A DNA stretch of 64,000 nt. It comes from Diprion similis. Taxonomy: Eukaryota > Arthropoda > Insecta > Hymenoptera > Diprionidae. The DNA lies in NCBI RefSeq assembly GCF_021155765.1, contig NC_060105.1, positions 15,099,001 to 15,163,000 on the forward strand. Direction: 5' to 3'. The position numbers and the translations under genes are program-made. Below the pieces are notes generated by a model. The model made no database searches, was not told the DNA's origin, and was given only the letters and a program-made list of their open reading frames with translations. Below, piece by piece: positions 53,958 to 64,000 of the stretch. Each line of letters begins with the position of its first letter. The stretch's first letter is position 1.

Positions 53958-55145
53958 CTGTCACAATAATATTAAAATTTCATAACATTTCAAGCAAATA
54001 ATTTTTGGTAATTATAAAATACATATCGTCTTACTTAAAGAGGTAATATAAATTATGTATCTCGAGTTTCGATAGATCAAGCTTAATCCAAATAAATTCG
54101 AATAATACAAGAACAAATAAATGCAATTTGCAATGCAATATTTCACCATTTTGTACTCCCAAATAGCAACCCAGATCACATCCACTCACAGATTTACCAT
54201 TCACAAGTTTATCATCTAATGGCACTGTTAGCATCGGACTTCAGTTTTCCATCAAACTTGATCTACTGGAACTTCAGATACATTATAAATCACATAACAT
54301 TCAAAGTTTTGGACTTAAAACCATGCAAACAAACTTCCCATCTTTGACATTTATCGAGCAGAAAAAAAACATAATAATTTCTCATCAATTTAGAGGTGAT
54401 TGAGGGTGAAATTCGGGCGAGTTTTTATGCCATACGCATTGATACATATGCACGAATCCATTCGACAAATTAAATGAATAATTTTACTTGACTTGCTCCA
54501 TTTTGTTTCACGTTGCAAAGGACTTGGCAGTTCATGAATACTGAAAATTTATCGAAGTCGTTTCCTAGCCAATGTTGCAGTTGATTCATGCCTATATCTC
54601 ATAACGGACTGAATTTTTCAACTTCCCTTAATAATATGTACGAGATCTACCAAATGTTACATTTTTCAACTTAATTCTGACAGAAATGTAAATTTGAGAT
54701 TGGTTTAGCAATAACAATAGCTTGTAAACCGTGACAAACAGTTATTCTTCTAGGTTGGGGAAAAGAGTGATTGAACGTAACTTCTTGGCCTTGTTTTTTA
54801 CATGAAATTTGCCAAGGAACGTGATCTTACTTTAAAATTTTTAATACTTCAGAATCACAATAAAGTATTCATCTGCGCTACTTTGTAATAAGAAACGACG
54901 GTAGTGAAACAAAGTTACCAATGTTTTATCATTCAATATATCAAAGTTGAAGTACATATTTCAAGTGAAAACATAAAATAATCTTAGTTTCAAAATAATT
55001 CAAATTAACGTAAAAATGTGAGCTCCAGTGAGCTTCGTTGGCAAGCCTGTAGTCTGATTGTGAGTACATTACTTTGAAGGTCATCCAAGAACCAGAGTAC
55101 AATCCTTAAATTATAAAATATGTAGATAGTTTGAGAGTGACTTAC

Positions 55146-55271
55146 CGCGCCAGTAGTGCTGTTAATACAGTTCATGTTGATTCGACTTAAGAATCTTACA
55201 GTAGGCGCATCGTCCGGATATCTTTGACCACAGTCAATTTTTAAACTATACATTCTATTTTCATAAGGTGT
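55146..55271 (-). CDS. Uev1A: Ubiquitin-conjugating enzyme variant, middle coding exon
   Basis: 126 bp = 42 codons between acceptor TTTTTTCAG and donor GTAAG on the minus strand. It reads TPYENRMYSLKIDCGQRYPD, then DAPTVRFLSRINMNCINSTT and GA. This is the central UBC fold segment. The active-site Cys of true E2s is absent from the family, and no HPN-Cys catalytic arrangement is present here, as expected for a Uev. The preceding exon(s), which would end at GPPR in the family, were not found on the minus strand up to 64000. They therefore lie outside the window across a long TE-filled intron. Confidence 0.92.
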
Positions 55272-58200
55272 CTGAAAAAAGAGTATCACAATTAATTTTT
55301 GGATGTATGACCATTATTTGAAGGGGATTACCACTGTGTGGTGCAGGAAAGCGAAGTATTACTTTCAAAGTGTCTGTGATGGGTCAGGTTTGCGGGTTGG
55401 AGTAAAATTTGTCTACTACTGTTGTAGTTTTAGTCCACCTTTCATGATATTTACTATTGGGTGTATTAACCTTTAGAAAACCAGTATTTCTCCCTTGAAA
55501 TTCGATATTTTTTAGAGGTATGATTCATGTATACAAATAGTGCACACACACATCCGGTGGAGTTTCCAAGTAAACTGCTGGCTCAGAAGAAGCCAGGTTG
55601 GCCCTCTAAAGGTTAAATATATAAAATAAATGTACACCATTAGGATGAGAGTGATACCTTTCTGAATTATATATATATAAATTTTGTAAATCTTCAATGA
55701 CTTTCAACTGTTCGTAAGATTTGTACTTTGACATCTAGATTCTGTTCTGAAAGCTAGGCGGGTTATAAAATACGTTTTGCATATACAGCAAGCCTGATAC
55801 ATCTAGAATATTGTCTAGATTCCGTGCTATGAGCCAATGTAAACATTCTGTATTTACCTTCTCAGTTGATCAATTCCAAAAGTCATTTTTTGGTTTTATT
55901 TTAAAGTTTGAGGCTAAATCTATATTACTGCTTAAACTACATTTACAATTACACTTTTTGGTAAATGCAGTTCGGATTCAACTCAGGTTAAAAGTGAGAA
56001 ATATTTTTTTTCTTCATATTTGACAAAGCCATGATACAAATTTTAGAATACCTGTAAAGGAATGGATGGCCCTATTGAGATTATCAATTTTTAAGGATTG
56101 ATAATTTCTTCTGCAATTTTTGATAGAATATACCATGAAAAGAATTTCGGTGAAATTCGAAAAATTTAGATACTCAAATTTGGAGAACACAGCATCCAGC
56201 TCTCAAGTATAAATCAATGTGGTCTTTTCACTTTCACGTACACCGATGCTCTTATTTTGTACCGTCACTAAAACGACTACTTCATGTACGGAATGCAGGC
56301 CAAAAAGACACGTAAACCATATTTATTGCAATAATGCTGGGTTAATTATTTGTATCAAAAGAATTCTTTCATATTTATTAATGTTTTGAATATTTATTCA
56401 ATTTTCATTTTTTATTTATTTTTGTTGTTGAATATCTTAGGCGACACACAAAGTCGTTATAGAAAAAATAGTCGTGTCATAGGCCGCAGTAGTCAGGTCT
56501 AAAACAATACTTCGAGTTGACCACCCATACCTTCTGAGGAATTCATAAGTTCATAATTTGCCTATCAAGAGTGCATTTGTCAAGAATTAGAATTTATTAT
56601 TACCAAAATATATCATTAGAAAGAAAAAGAAAATTTTCCAGTTAAAAAATTAACCAATGCATGAGTTTCAATTCACTTTCATACGGACAGATTGATGGAG
56701 TCATCAAGATTCTACTGTGATTAATTGTGAGTAATATGAAAGTTCAAGCTGTTGTATTACAATTTCATACATAAAGTATATGATATAAATGAATACCACT
56801 GGATTATAACTCAAGTATAAGAAGATTTCCACTTAATAAAAAGTTAATTTGTTTAATTCCAATGTATTCAGAAATTTATACAAGCAACAAGTTTTCGAAA
56901 AGTACTAAAAATTATGAACTTATCATGCCATTCACATGGGTGGTAAATTTGAAAATTTTATATGACTTGAAAAATTTAAGAACCAGGAATCTAACCTGGC
57001 ATCTATGTATGCTTTGCCACAGAATTTATCCAATAAACCACGTAGTCCCCTGACCACGTATTGGCGATTATTTCTCATCACCTGGTTCTGAATTTGTTTT
57101 CCGTGTTCATTTTAATTTACAATAATAATTTGTCGATAAGCACAATATTGACTATATTAATTGGCAAGTATATACCTACTGATATTTTCGACTTCACTGT
57201 TTAATAAAATTTATTTTGAGAATAAGATATATATCATATGTATATCAAACCAAACAGACAGCTGTGTATATCGATACTGGCATAGCTAGTTCACCGTATG
57301 TATTCCATACCCATTTGCCAACAAGTTTGAATATTGTTCTTATACGAAGAACCATTAATTGTTATCTATAACTGATTTTAACTGTAGACTTTTATTTGCA
57401 TATGTTGGGCTCTTGACGTTGAGGATTTTAGTTTTTTTTTCCCCACAAGTAATCAACCATATGTATTTCATTTCGCTATACAGTAATGCCCTGCAGTAGT
57501 CAAATCATCCTTCAAGCCTCTTAACCCTCCGTGGATCATATAGGTCTTTTTCGATCTAATATATTGTATTGTATTCGAAAACCTTGCGACTTAAAACCTT
57601 TTATTTAAAAATAAAACAAAGGCAACGACTATAACAACTATGAAACCTTAAAGTAGAATCAACGAAGAGTATTCCAGAAATTTTTCAGATTTTTTACCCC
57701 CCAAATACGAGATTTAAGCAGCAGGAGGAAAAGGACCCATATGAGTCCGAGTGCCATAGAAAAACATACGAGGGTTAATAGTCCGCATCCCCACTCAAAT
57801 AGTCTGAGCTCTTACATACGCACAGTTTAGTAGGCCTCGCATGTACGACTGATAGCAACACCCAAACGTCAAGTCATGCTAAACATATACATTTTACACA
57901 ATCGCTGCAGCAAGTGTTTAGTGAAAATAAAAAAGCACGATTGTAGAAGAATATAAATAATTGAAGGTAAGTTGATCAATTCGTATTCTTTGCTATTATA
58001 CTAAACCGCGACTCCATCGGAGGTGTTAAGGGAATATAAAAAGCATATTACAGTTTGCAGAAGATTGAACCCGATCTAATTCAATCTCACGGTACCACTT
58101 GTTCTGGAACTACGAGTCCTTGAAAAAGGATGAAATTCTCGTGAAAATCAATTATTTTATAAATTATTCCTAAAATACTCGGTTTCCAAAGTGCAAAGTT

Positions 58201-58406
58201 CGTGCCAGATTCTCCCTCCCATGCACAATGTGCTTTCAAGTACCGTATCTTTTTCACTCAACCCATATGAACACTTGTATTAAGGTAAGTTGTTGAGTAG
58301 CGGCAATAACATCATCCGACGGATAATCGTGAGCACTGTATTCCTCAAATGATCAGAAAATAAATTTGGCAATGTCGCGTGTTTTTCTTGTGCTGTAGTC
58401 TGTTTG
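55272..58406. other. Probable Uev1A intron, AT-rich
   Basis: No exon of the conserved Uev1A N-terminal region and no other gene is seen on either strand. Short frames here carry no motif. If the gene's 5' exons lie beyond the window, this and the TEs after it are intronic. Confidence 0.45.
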
Positions 58407-58821
58407 AACCACGGTCTTACATACAGGTCTGGGGACTCGTCGAAATTTGCGTGGTGGGGGAAGTACGCTTACGCTGCAGTTTTTGTTTTTCAGCGCTACC
58501 GCTAGTTGGCACTAATGGTAAAGTAATGTTCGCAAACATAACCTCAAACTTCTCAAACAATAAGTGGTGTGCGATGACGAAGTGATGATGGCACACGTTA
58601 TTCTTAAAAATAAATAACCATGCACGATTTATGCGATTTTCACTATTTTTACGTACATTTGGACCACGTCATTTGCAAAGTTTGAGAAATTTGAGGTTAT
58701 GTTTGCGAACATTACTTTACCATTAGTGCCAGCTAACGGTAGCGCTGAAAAACAAAAACTAAAGCGTAAGCGTACTTCCCCCACCACTAGAGTCCCCAGA
58801 CCTGTATGTAAAACCGTGGTT
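58407..58821. mobile_element. Foldback MITE, 415 bp
   Basis: Arms of about 150 bp are reverse complements: left AACCACGGTCTTACATACAG ... CAGCGCTACCGCTAG ... ATGTTCGCAAACATAACCTC, and right the mirror ending TACATACAGG-complement and ACCGTGGTT. The spacer is about 110 bp. No coding capacity. Target duplication unclear. Confidence 0.82.
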
Positions 58822-59462
58822 TGAACCTACAGTATTTACCTCGCTTTATCGTTTATTTTTGTGAATCAAAATGTCAGATCAGTTACGATTTAAGGGGAGA
58901 TTTGCCAAAAAAATAAAAAAAAATAAAAAGGTTTTGCAATACCATGTCTAAACAGCAAAAGACAAATAATTTAAATACCTGGCATAATTTGCATAATAGC
59001 GACGTTGCCAAATGTACAACCTAACCAAAATTACAATTGAATTTTTTATTGAGGTTACCTTTTTGATTATTAAGTGAAGGACAAAATTCACAAACATTTG
59101 ATATATTATTCCTAAAATATCCATTTCACCTTATTCAAAAATTTTTCCCCGTCCTAAACATTTTATTCTCAAACACCCAACTCGAAACTATCAGTTTTTA
59201 TCCTAGTCGCCATCTGTACAATATAAAGTAGCTCAATTTTGAAATCAAAAAACTCAGTAACTAAAAGTTGAATCAACTTTATACTTTACAGGATTGTTTA
59301 AAATTACTCAAAAAATTATATAATTAAAACTCGTGAATTAAATATTTCTGAAATTACTGCCCAACTACCTTAATACTGAATAACTTTGAATATATATTTT
59401 TTAACTTTCTGTTCAAAATTGCAGTTCCAGTTTATTAAAAATCTCATACATAAATTCCTTAA
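58822..59462. other. Unassigned AT-rich DNA
   Basis: Nothing recognised apart from an A-rich run at 58905-58930. Confidence 0.3.
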
Positions 59463-60107
59463 GGGGTAACACCACTGTAAAAACCTAAAAAAATGAGCAT
59501 TTTTTTTTTTCGTTGATGTAAGAAAAGGTAGTCAGATAATAATATTTGAAAAAGTTATTAGGCATCCACTCAAATATAATACAAAAAATGATTATCAACA
59601 AATATTGAAAAATGGCGACACTGGAGCAATTCTCAAGAGACATGTTGAATTCTGCGGGACGCAGTGTAACTCGGGCAAATTTGATTCTAGGGACAAAAAA
59701 ATACTTAATCTACATGTCTGTAGCTAGAGAAATACATAGGGGATTTTAAAAATATTTATTTTTCAACAAAAGAAACGGCACTTATTTGTTAATAAATAAT
59801 GTTTAAATTAACTTATTGACTATTCCCTATGTATTTCTTTAGTATTAGACATGTAGCTTAAGTATTTTTTTGTCCCTAGAATCAAATTTGCCCCAGTTGA
59901 ACTGTGTACCGCAGAATTTAACATGTTCGACGAGAATGACTCCAGTGTCGCCATTTTTCTATATTTGTTGAAAATCAGATCAAATTTTTTTGTATCAGAC
60001 TTAAATTAAATGTATGCCTAACAACTTCCTGAAATATTATTTTATTATTTTTTCTTCCATCCAAAAAAAACTGTGCATTTCTTACATTATTACAGTGGTG
60101 TTACGCC
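59463..60107. mobile_element. TTAA-flanked foldback MITE, 645 bp
   Basis: The ends are GGGGTAACACCACTGTAA and its near reverse complement TTACAGTGGTGTTACGCC. TTAA lies outside both (59459-59462, 60108-60111). The inverted similarity runs inward about 300 bp on each side (AAATGGCGACACTGGAG and CTCCAGTGTCGCCATTTTT are mirror blocks). No coding capacity. Confidence 0.88.
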
Positions 60108-60189
60108 TTAATACCAATATAGCTAATAATTATTGACACTTCGAAAAGAATTTATTGAAATAATTTTTCCAACGAATGTTTATCATTTG

Positions 60190-61440
60190 CAAAATGAGAG
60201 GCAAAACATAAGAAAAGAGAAGGCTGACTGTGGATGAGAAAGTAACAATTATTAATTGGTTGAAACTGGTGAATCAGGCCATAGGCTAGCACATGATTAT
60301 GGTATCGACAGATCGACTGTGACAAAAATGAACCACCATGGAAGTACAATGAAGAAGAAAATCACAAACATCGAAAATAGTGGTTTTGAAAAAGCAATTT
60401 ACAAATGGTGCATGCAACAGAGAACCTTAGGCAAACCTGTATCACAGGCGATACTAGCTGAAAAAGCTATAATGTACGACTAACAAATTTTGGGCGTAGA
60501 ATCTAAGTTCAAGGCAAATAATGAATGGCTTGATCGCCTTAAGAAATGTCATGGCATTCGTGGTCTCACGATGGAAGGGGAGCGCCTATCAGCTGATTCT
60601 GCTAGCAGTAAGGAGTTTGTTGAGACTTTTTCGACATTTCTATAATAAAACAGGTATCGGTTTGATCACAGCTATACCACAGATAAGATTAGTCTCTTGT
60701 GGAAAACCTTACCAACTCAAACATTGGTAGGTCAATTTGAAACATCCGCTCCAGGGCATAGTGATAAAAGATCGTGTTATTATAATGGTATGGGCCAATG
60801 TAAGTGGATCCCATAAAATTTCGCTTTTATTAATTGGAAGATCTAAAAAACCTCTTTAATTATAAGGTTAAAAAAAATGCCTGGATGGAGCAAGATCTTT
60901 TCCAAGAGTGGTATAGAGATCTATTCCTGCCCAACATAACAGAGAAACATGGATCACCTGTAAGATGCCTACTTCTCCCTGATAATGTTCCCTCTCATCC
61001 ACCAATCGATGTCTTAAAACAGCATTGACGATGCTTGCCAAATTGTGTATTTGCCAGTTAACGTAACATCACTTATACATCCGATGGACCAGGGAGTAAT
61101 TGTTAAAATGAAAAAGATCTATAGGAAACAAGTGCTCTGTGCAGTTCTTATAGAAGAGGAACAGGTTCATTCGGCTCCACTTCTAAGGAAGTTCCACCTG
61201 ACTGACAGATGTTGCACATTCATTAATAATGCTTGGACTTCATTAACAACAACAAATTTACACAAAGCTCGGAATAAAGTTCTTGCTGATACCTAAATTA
61301 TAAACAACATGTTGGGGCAAATTACTAATGACATGGACGTTGAAGAGCTAAACATGAAAAAATGTAAAAAGAACAAGACCCTTGAAGATGAAGATGTGTC
61401 ACCCAAAGAAGCTTTACCTGCAGTGAAAAAATGATTGAGA
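60190..61440 (+). pseudogene. pogo/Tigger (jerky-type) transposase relic
   Basis: Pieces follow in order over shifting frames: a CENP-B-type N-terminal HTH (LTVDEKVTIINWLKL, HDYGIDRSTVTKM), and a second HTH (FEKAIYKWCMQQRTLGKPVS with EWLDRLKKCHGIRGL and TMEGERLSADSASSKEF across a shift). DDE_1 blocks follow: GQFETSAPGHSDK, RCLLLPDNVPSHPP and VYLPVNVTSLIHPMDQGVI. The family inserts at TA and uses a DDD catalytic set. The Asp in LLPDN is present, but frameshifts and stops (for example 60481, 61024) kill the gene. Confidence 0.85.
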
Positions 61441-62799
61441 TACATGGAAAGTAATTGGGATCGCATGTATAAATCACATTTGTAATCTACGTAGTATTTG
61501 CACAGTTATTGAAAACAATATTTAATCGGGTAAAATTAATTTATAAAATTTGAATGCCAATAATCGGATGAAAAAAGTATAATTCAGTTTGACCCAATAT
61601 ATATAACCACATTTTGATTTTCAATTGCAATGTACATGTATGATTATAATTTGACGTTAAAGAACTATTTAGACCTGTGGAAATTTTTTTATTGTACTTT
61701 TAGAATAAAGAATGTTTGAATCAAACCTTCAGCAATTTCCCTACATATTTAATTCGATGAAAATACACTTAATGAATTCGAGTACCAAGCATATCTTAGA
61801 CATTATGTGTTGAAGACTTCTCTTTACTTAGTTATTACAAAAATAACAATACATTGCTGTTCGCTGTGAAGGAAAATTTCATTTCATTTTGCATGTATTT
61901 TAAAAGAAAACTATACAGTTCCAGTTTTTGAAGGTGGAGATAATCTTTCAAAATGTATCTTGTAAGCTAAATTATAATTTTACGTCCATAGTGTTAGAAG
62001 CATTCAGATCTCAGTCCATCATCGATTTATCTATGTGTTTATTTATTTATGTATTGCTTAACAGGTGAAGCACCCTGGTACATTAATACAAAGAAGAAAC
62101 AAAAACATTTACATAGCGGTACATGGAAAAGAAAACTGAAGATACTAATAAAAAAAATAGTACACTTGCAATCACTACTTATACAAAAAATAGTTTGCAG
62201 AAGCGACGAGAGATAGAAGGCAAAGTAGAATTATGTTCGCCCAATTGGCATTATTGTTACACAGCAGAGAAGGCCTATAAAAAGAAGAGTGAAAATGAAG
62301 GTTGTAATTAGGGCAGAAATACAAATTGTTATGTCGCGATAGCCGATTTGGAACAGAGAAACAAAACATACGTAGCAGTTCGCTACGATTAATATTATTC
62401 CTCAAAACTTCAACAGCTAAAATTAAATCAAAAAAGAATGATTCAGCTTTTCAAGTTTATTTGACAGCAGTGCTGTCCTAGGCCCTCCAGATAACTGGAG
62501 AATAAATCAAACTGGGAAAGATGATCGAATAGTATAGGGTACAGAAGGTAATAACGTTTGTGAACGACATAAGGAATCACTTGGCAATGTTGATCTTCCT
62601 AACAAATTTAGAGACAACGTAGTCGAAATGTTTGTTAAATGTCATTTTACTATTGAAGTACACCCCCTCGTCCTTTGCTTCGTACACTTGCTTTAAAGTC
62701 TAGTTGCCGAGTCTATAATAGCTTATGTCAGGAGTCGACAAGTGTTTGCCAAAAGTAAGACAAAAACACTTATCAACATTGCAAATTAATTCATTACGG
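61441..62799. other. Unassigned AT-rich DNA
   Basis: No coding motif. A frame at 62123-62311 is Lys-rich and not convincing. Confidence 0.3.
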
Positions 62800-63600
62800 T
62801 TAAACCAATAAAAAAATGTGGTTCAAATCATTTTGCATGAGAATCCTGTCAATAGGATTTGTAATGGCACTAAAAATTCTACCGCAATCAGTGAAGTAGA
62901 GGAACTTGACAGACTTTAAATCCAGACTAATATCGTTAATATAAATAAGGAAGAACAGAGGACTCAGGTGTGTACCTTGCTCTATTATAAACGTAACCAG
63001 AACAGGTGAGGATACAAAGTTCAAAACTTTAACAAACTGAAACCTATCACTAAGAAATTATTCGACCCCGCGCAGCAAAGACCCCGCTATACTGTAGATT
63101 GCAAACTTCCTCGCAAGTAATTTGCTGTTAACAACATCAAAAGCGGTGGTGAGATCAGTATAAATAAAGTCAACTGTATTACCATTATGAAACTAGCAGT
63201 AATGTAATCAATGTAGACATAAAGATTTGTTGCTGTGGAACACGCAGACAACAACCCATATTGCTCAGGTATAATAAACTTATGGAAAAACGGCATAAAT
63301 GAGTAACAAACTAAATTATCGAAAAGCTCAGAAAATACATTACATTTACTGATAGCCCAAGAATTGTTAATATTTGGAGCAATGCCTCCGCTTAAACAAC
63401 GATTTGACATAATACTGCTTCCCACAGACTGAAAAAACCAAAGTGCCAAAGGCAAGTTAAAAACTTGCCAAAATAGAAATATAGGAGGATGCACACCTTT
63501 AGGCCAATAATGGGTGACCCACATCTGCACCTGCATAGGAAGTTCCACCTGGGTGGGGTTTAAATTTCTGAAAGGCCAAAACTCGACTGCCTGAATACTC
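62800..63600 (-). pseudogene. LINE reverse-transcriptase relic
   Basis: On the minus strand, one frame (63638-63087) contains NNSWAISKCNVFSELFDNLV and KFIIPEQYGLLSACSTATNL, the early RT blocks of Jockey/CR1-type LINEs. A second frame (63024-62800) contains EQGTHLSPLFFLIYINDISL and LYFTDCGRIFSAI, then LMQNDLNHI. The catalytic YADD box is replaced by FTDC and a frameshift lies between 63024 and 63087. No endonuclease part is seen. Confidence 0.78.
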
Positions 63601-63639
63601 AATATTTTGAAAATACGAATTCTAAAATAACGAAACATC

Positions 63640-64000
63640 AGTGAAATGAAAATTTTACTTTCGATAAATCACCAAGTCGAATAACTGTTTTACCGAAAGG
63701 TTATTTATCCGAGCAGTATTTTATCCAAAAAAGGTTTTTCAGAATAGTTTACATTTCGAGTTAACAAAGCACAGAATGTAGATATAGAAAATTGAGATTT
63801 GTGAATTTAAAAATTAAAAACGACCAATACTTTGAGAAAGCAATGAACCGAAAAAAAAGATGTGTCGAAAATAAAAGTTCAGATGTAACATTACAAATGT
63901 GCATATTTATATCACGAGCACATAACGACTTAAACAAGGATCGCTTTTCTTTAAATAACTAATAACAGCCTGTGAGACTTCTTCTTCATTAAAATTTTAA
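63640..64000. other. Unassigned AT-rich DNA
   Basis: No feature seen to the end of the window. Confidence 0.3.

Noticed and set aside
62123..62311. Lys-rich 62-codon frame
   Set aside because: No motif; it overlaps an opposite frame in AT-rich DNA.

Overview
The window looks like a repeat-dense stretch of an arthropod nuclear genome, most likely an insect. It is AT-rich, has spliced genes, and is mostly transposable elements. The one confident host gene is a ubiquitin-conjugating enzyme variant (Uev1A/UBE2V type) on the minus strand: its last two coding exons lie at 53817-53957 and 55146-55271, and its 5' exons lie outside the window. I cannot name the species. A hymenopteran or similar TE-rich insect would fit, but this is inference.

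0-9.2 kb: a broken DUF4806-family gene (about 990-3677) carries a 1.8 kb TTAA-flanked inverted-repeat element in one exon. A degenerate Ty1/copia element follows (3816-8053; LTRs of 276 and 275 bp; 5-bp target duplication GAGAC). Then comes a 0.9 kb TA-flanked inverted-repeat element containing about 68 copies of a CCCTCT hexamer. 9.2-15.5 kb: a small hairpin, a 134-bp tandem duplication, an OTU-like protease relic with RGRP motifs on the minus strand, a 1.8 kb pyrimidine-rich tract, and a TTAA-flanked MITE.

15.5-35.1 kb: a nest. A long (about 1.9 kb) TG...CA LTR occurs as an interrupted copy, an inverted partial copy and a clean solo LTR. The interrupted copy holds an 8-bp-TSD inverted-repeat element and a Gypsy element (17804-27960, minus strand). 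That Gypsy was in turn split in its gag by a second, apparently intact Gypsy of Mag-like build (22726-27037, plus strand; the two 174-bp LTRs are identical by eye). A THAP-domain pseudogene and a 3.5 kb foldback palindrome, itself hit by the solo LTR, close this region.

35.6-41.4 kb: a decayed DIRS-type tyrosine-recombinase retroelement (SR-rich gag, RT/RNase H, recombinase). It is interrupted at 36601-38617 by a copia derivative whose two LTR-derived ends are in inverted orientation but which still has a 5-bp target duplication. 41.4-50.7 kb: a poly-C hairpin, unassigned DNA, a complete DNA transposon with a Mutator-like (PF20700-type) transposase (45874-48603), and a hAT transposase C-terminal relic. 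50.7-64 kb: a large foldback element holding a second copy of the 14.9 kb MITE, the Uev1A exons, two more foldback MITEs, a decayed pogo/Tigger transposase and a LINE reverse-transcriptase relic.

The strongest themes are layered insertions that can be dated relative to one another, and several unrelated-looking inverted-repeat families that all sit at (A/T)TAA followed by GG, as does the Mutator-like transposase element. Together these suggest one transposase system serving many non-autonomous partners. All boundaries were read by eye; no alignment or database search was run.
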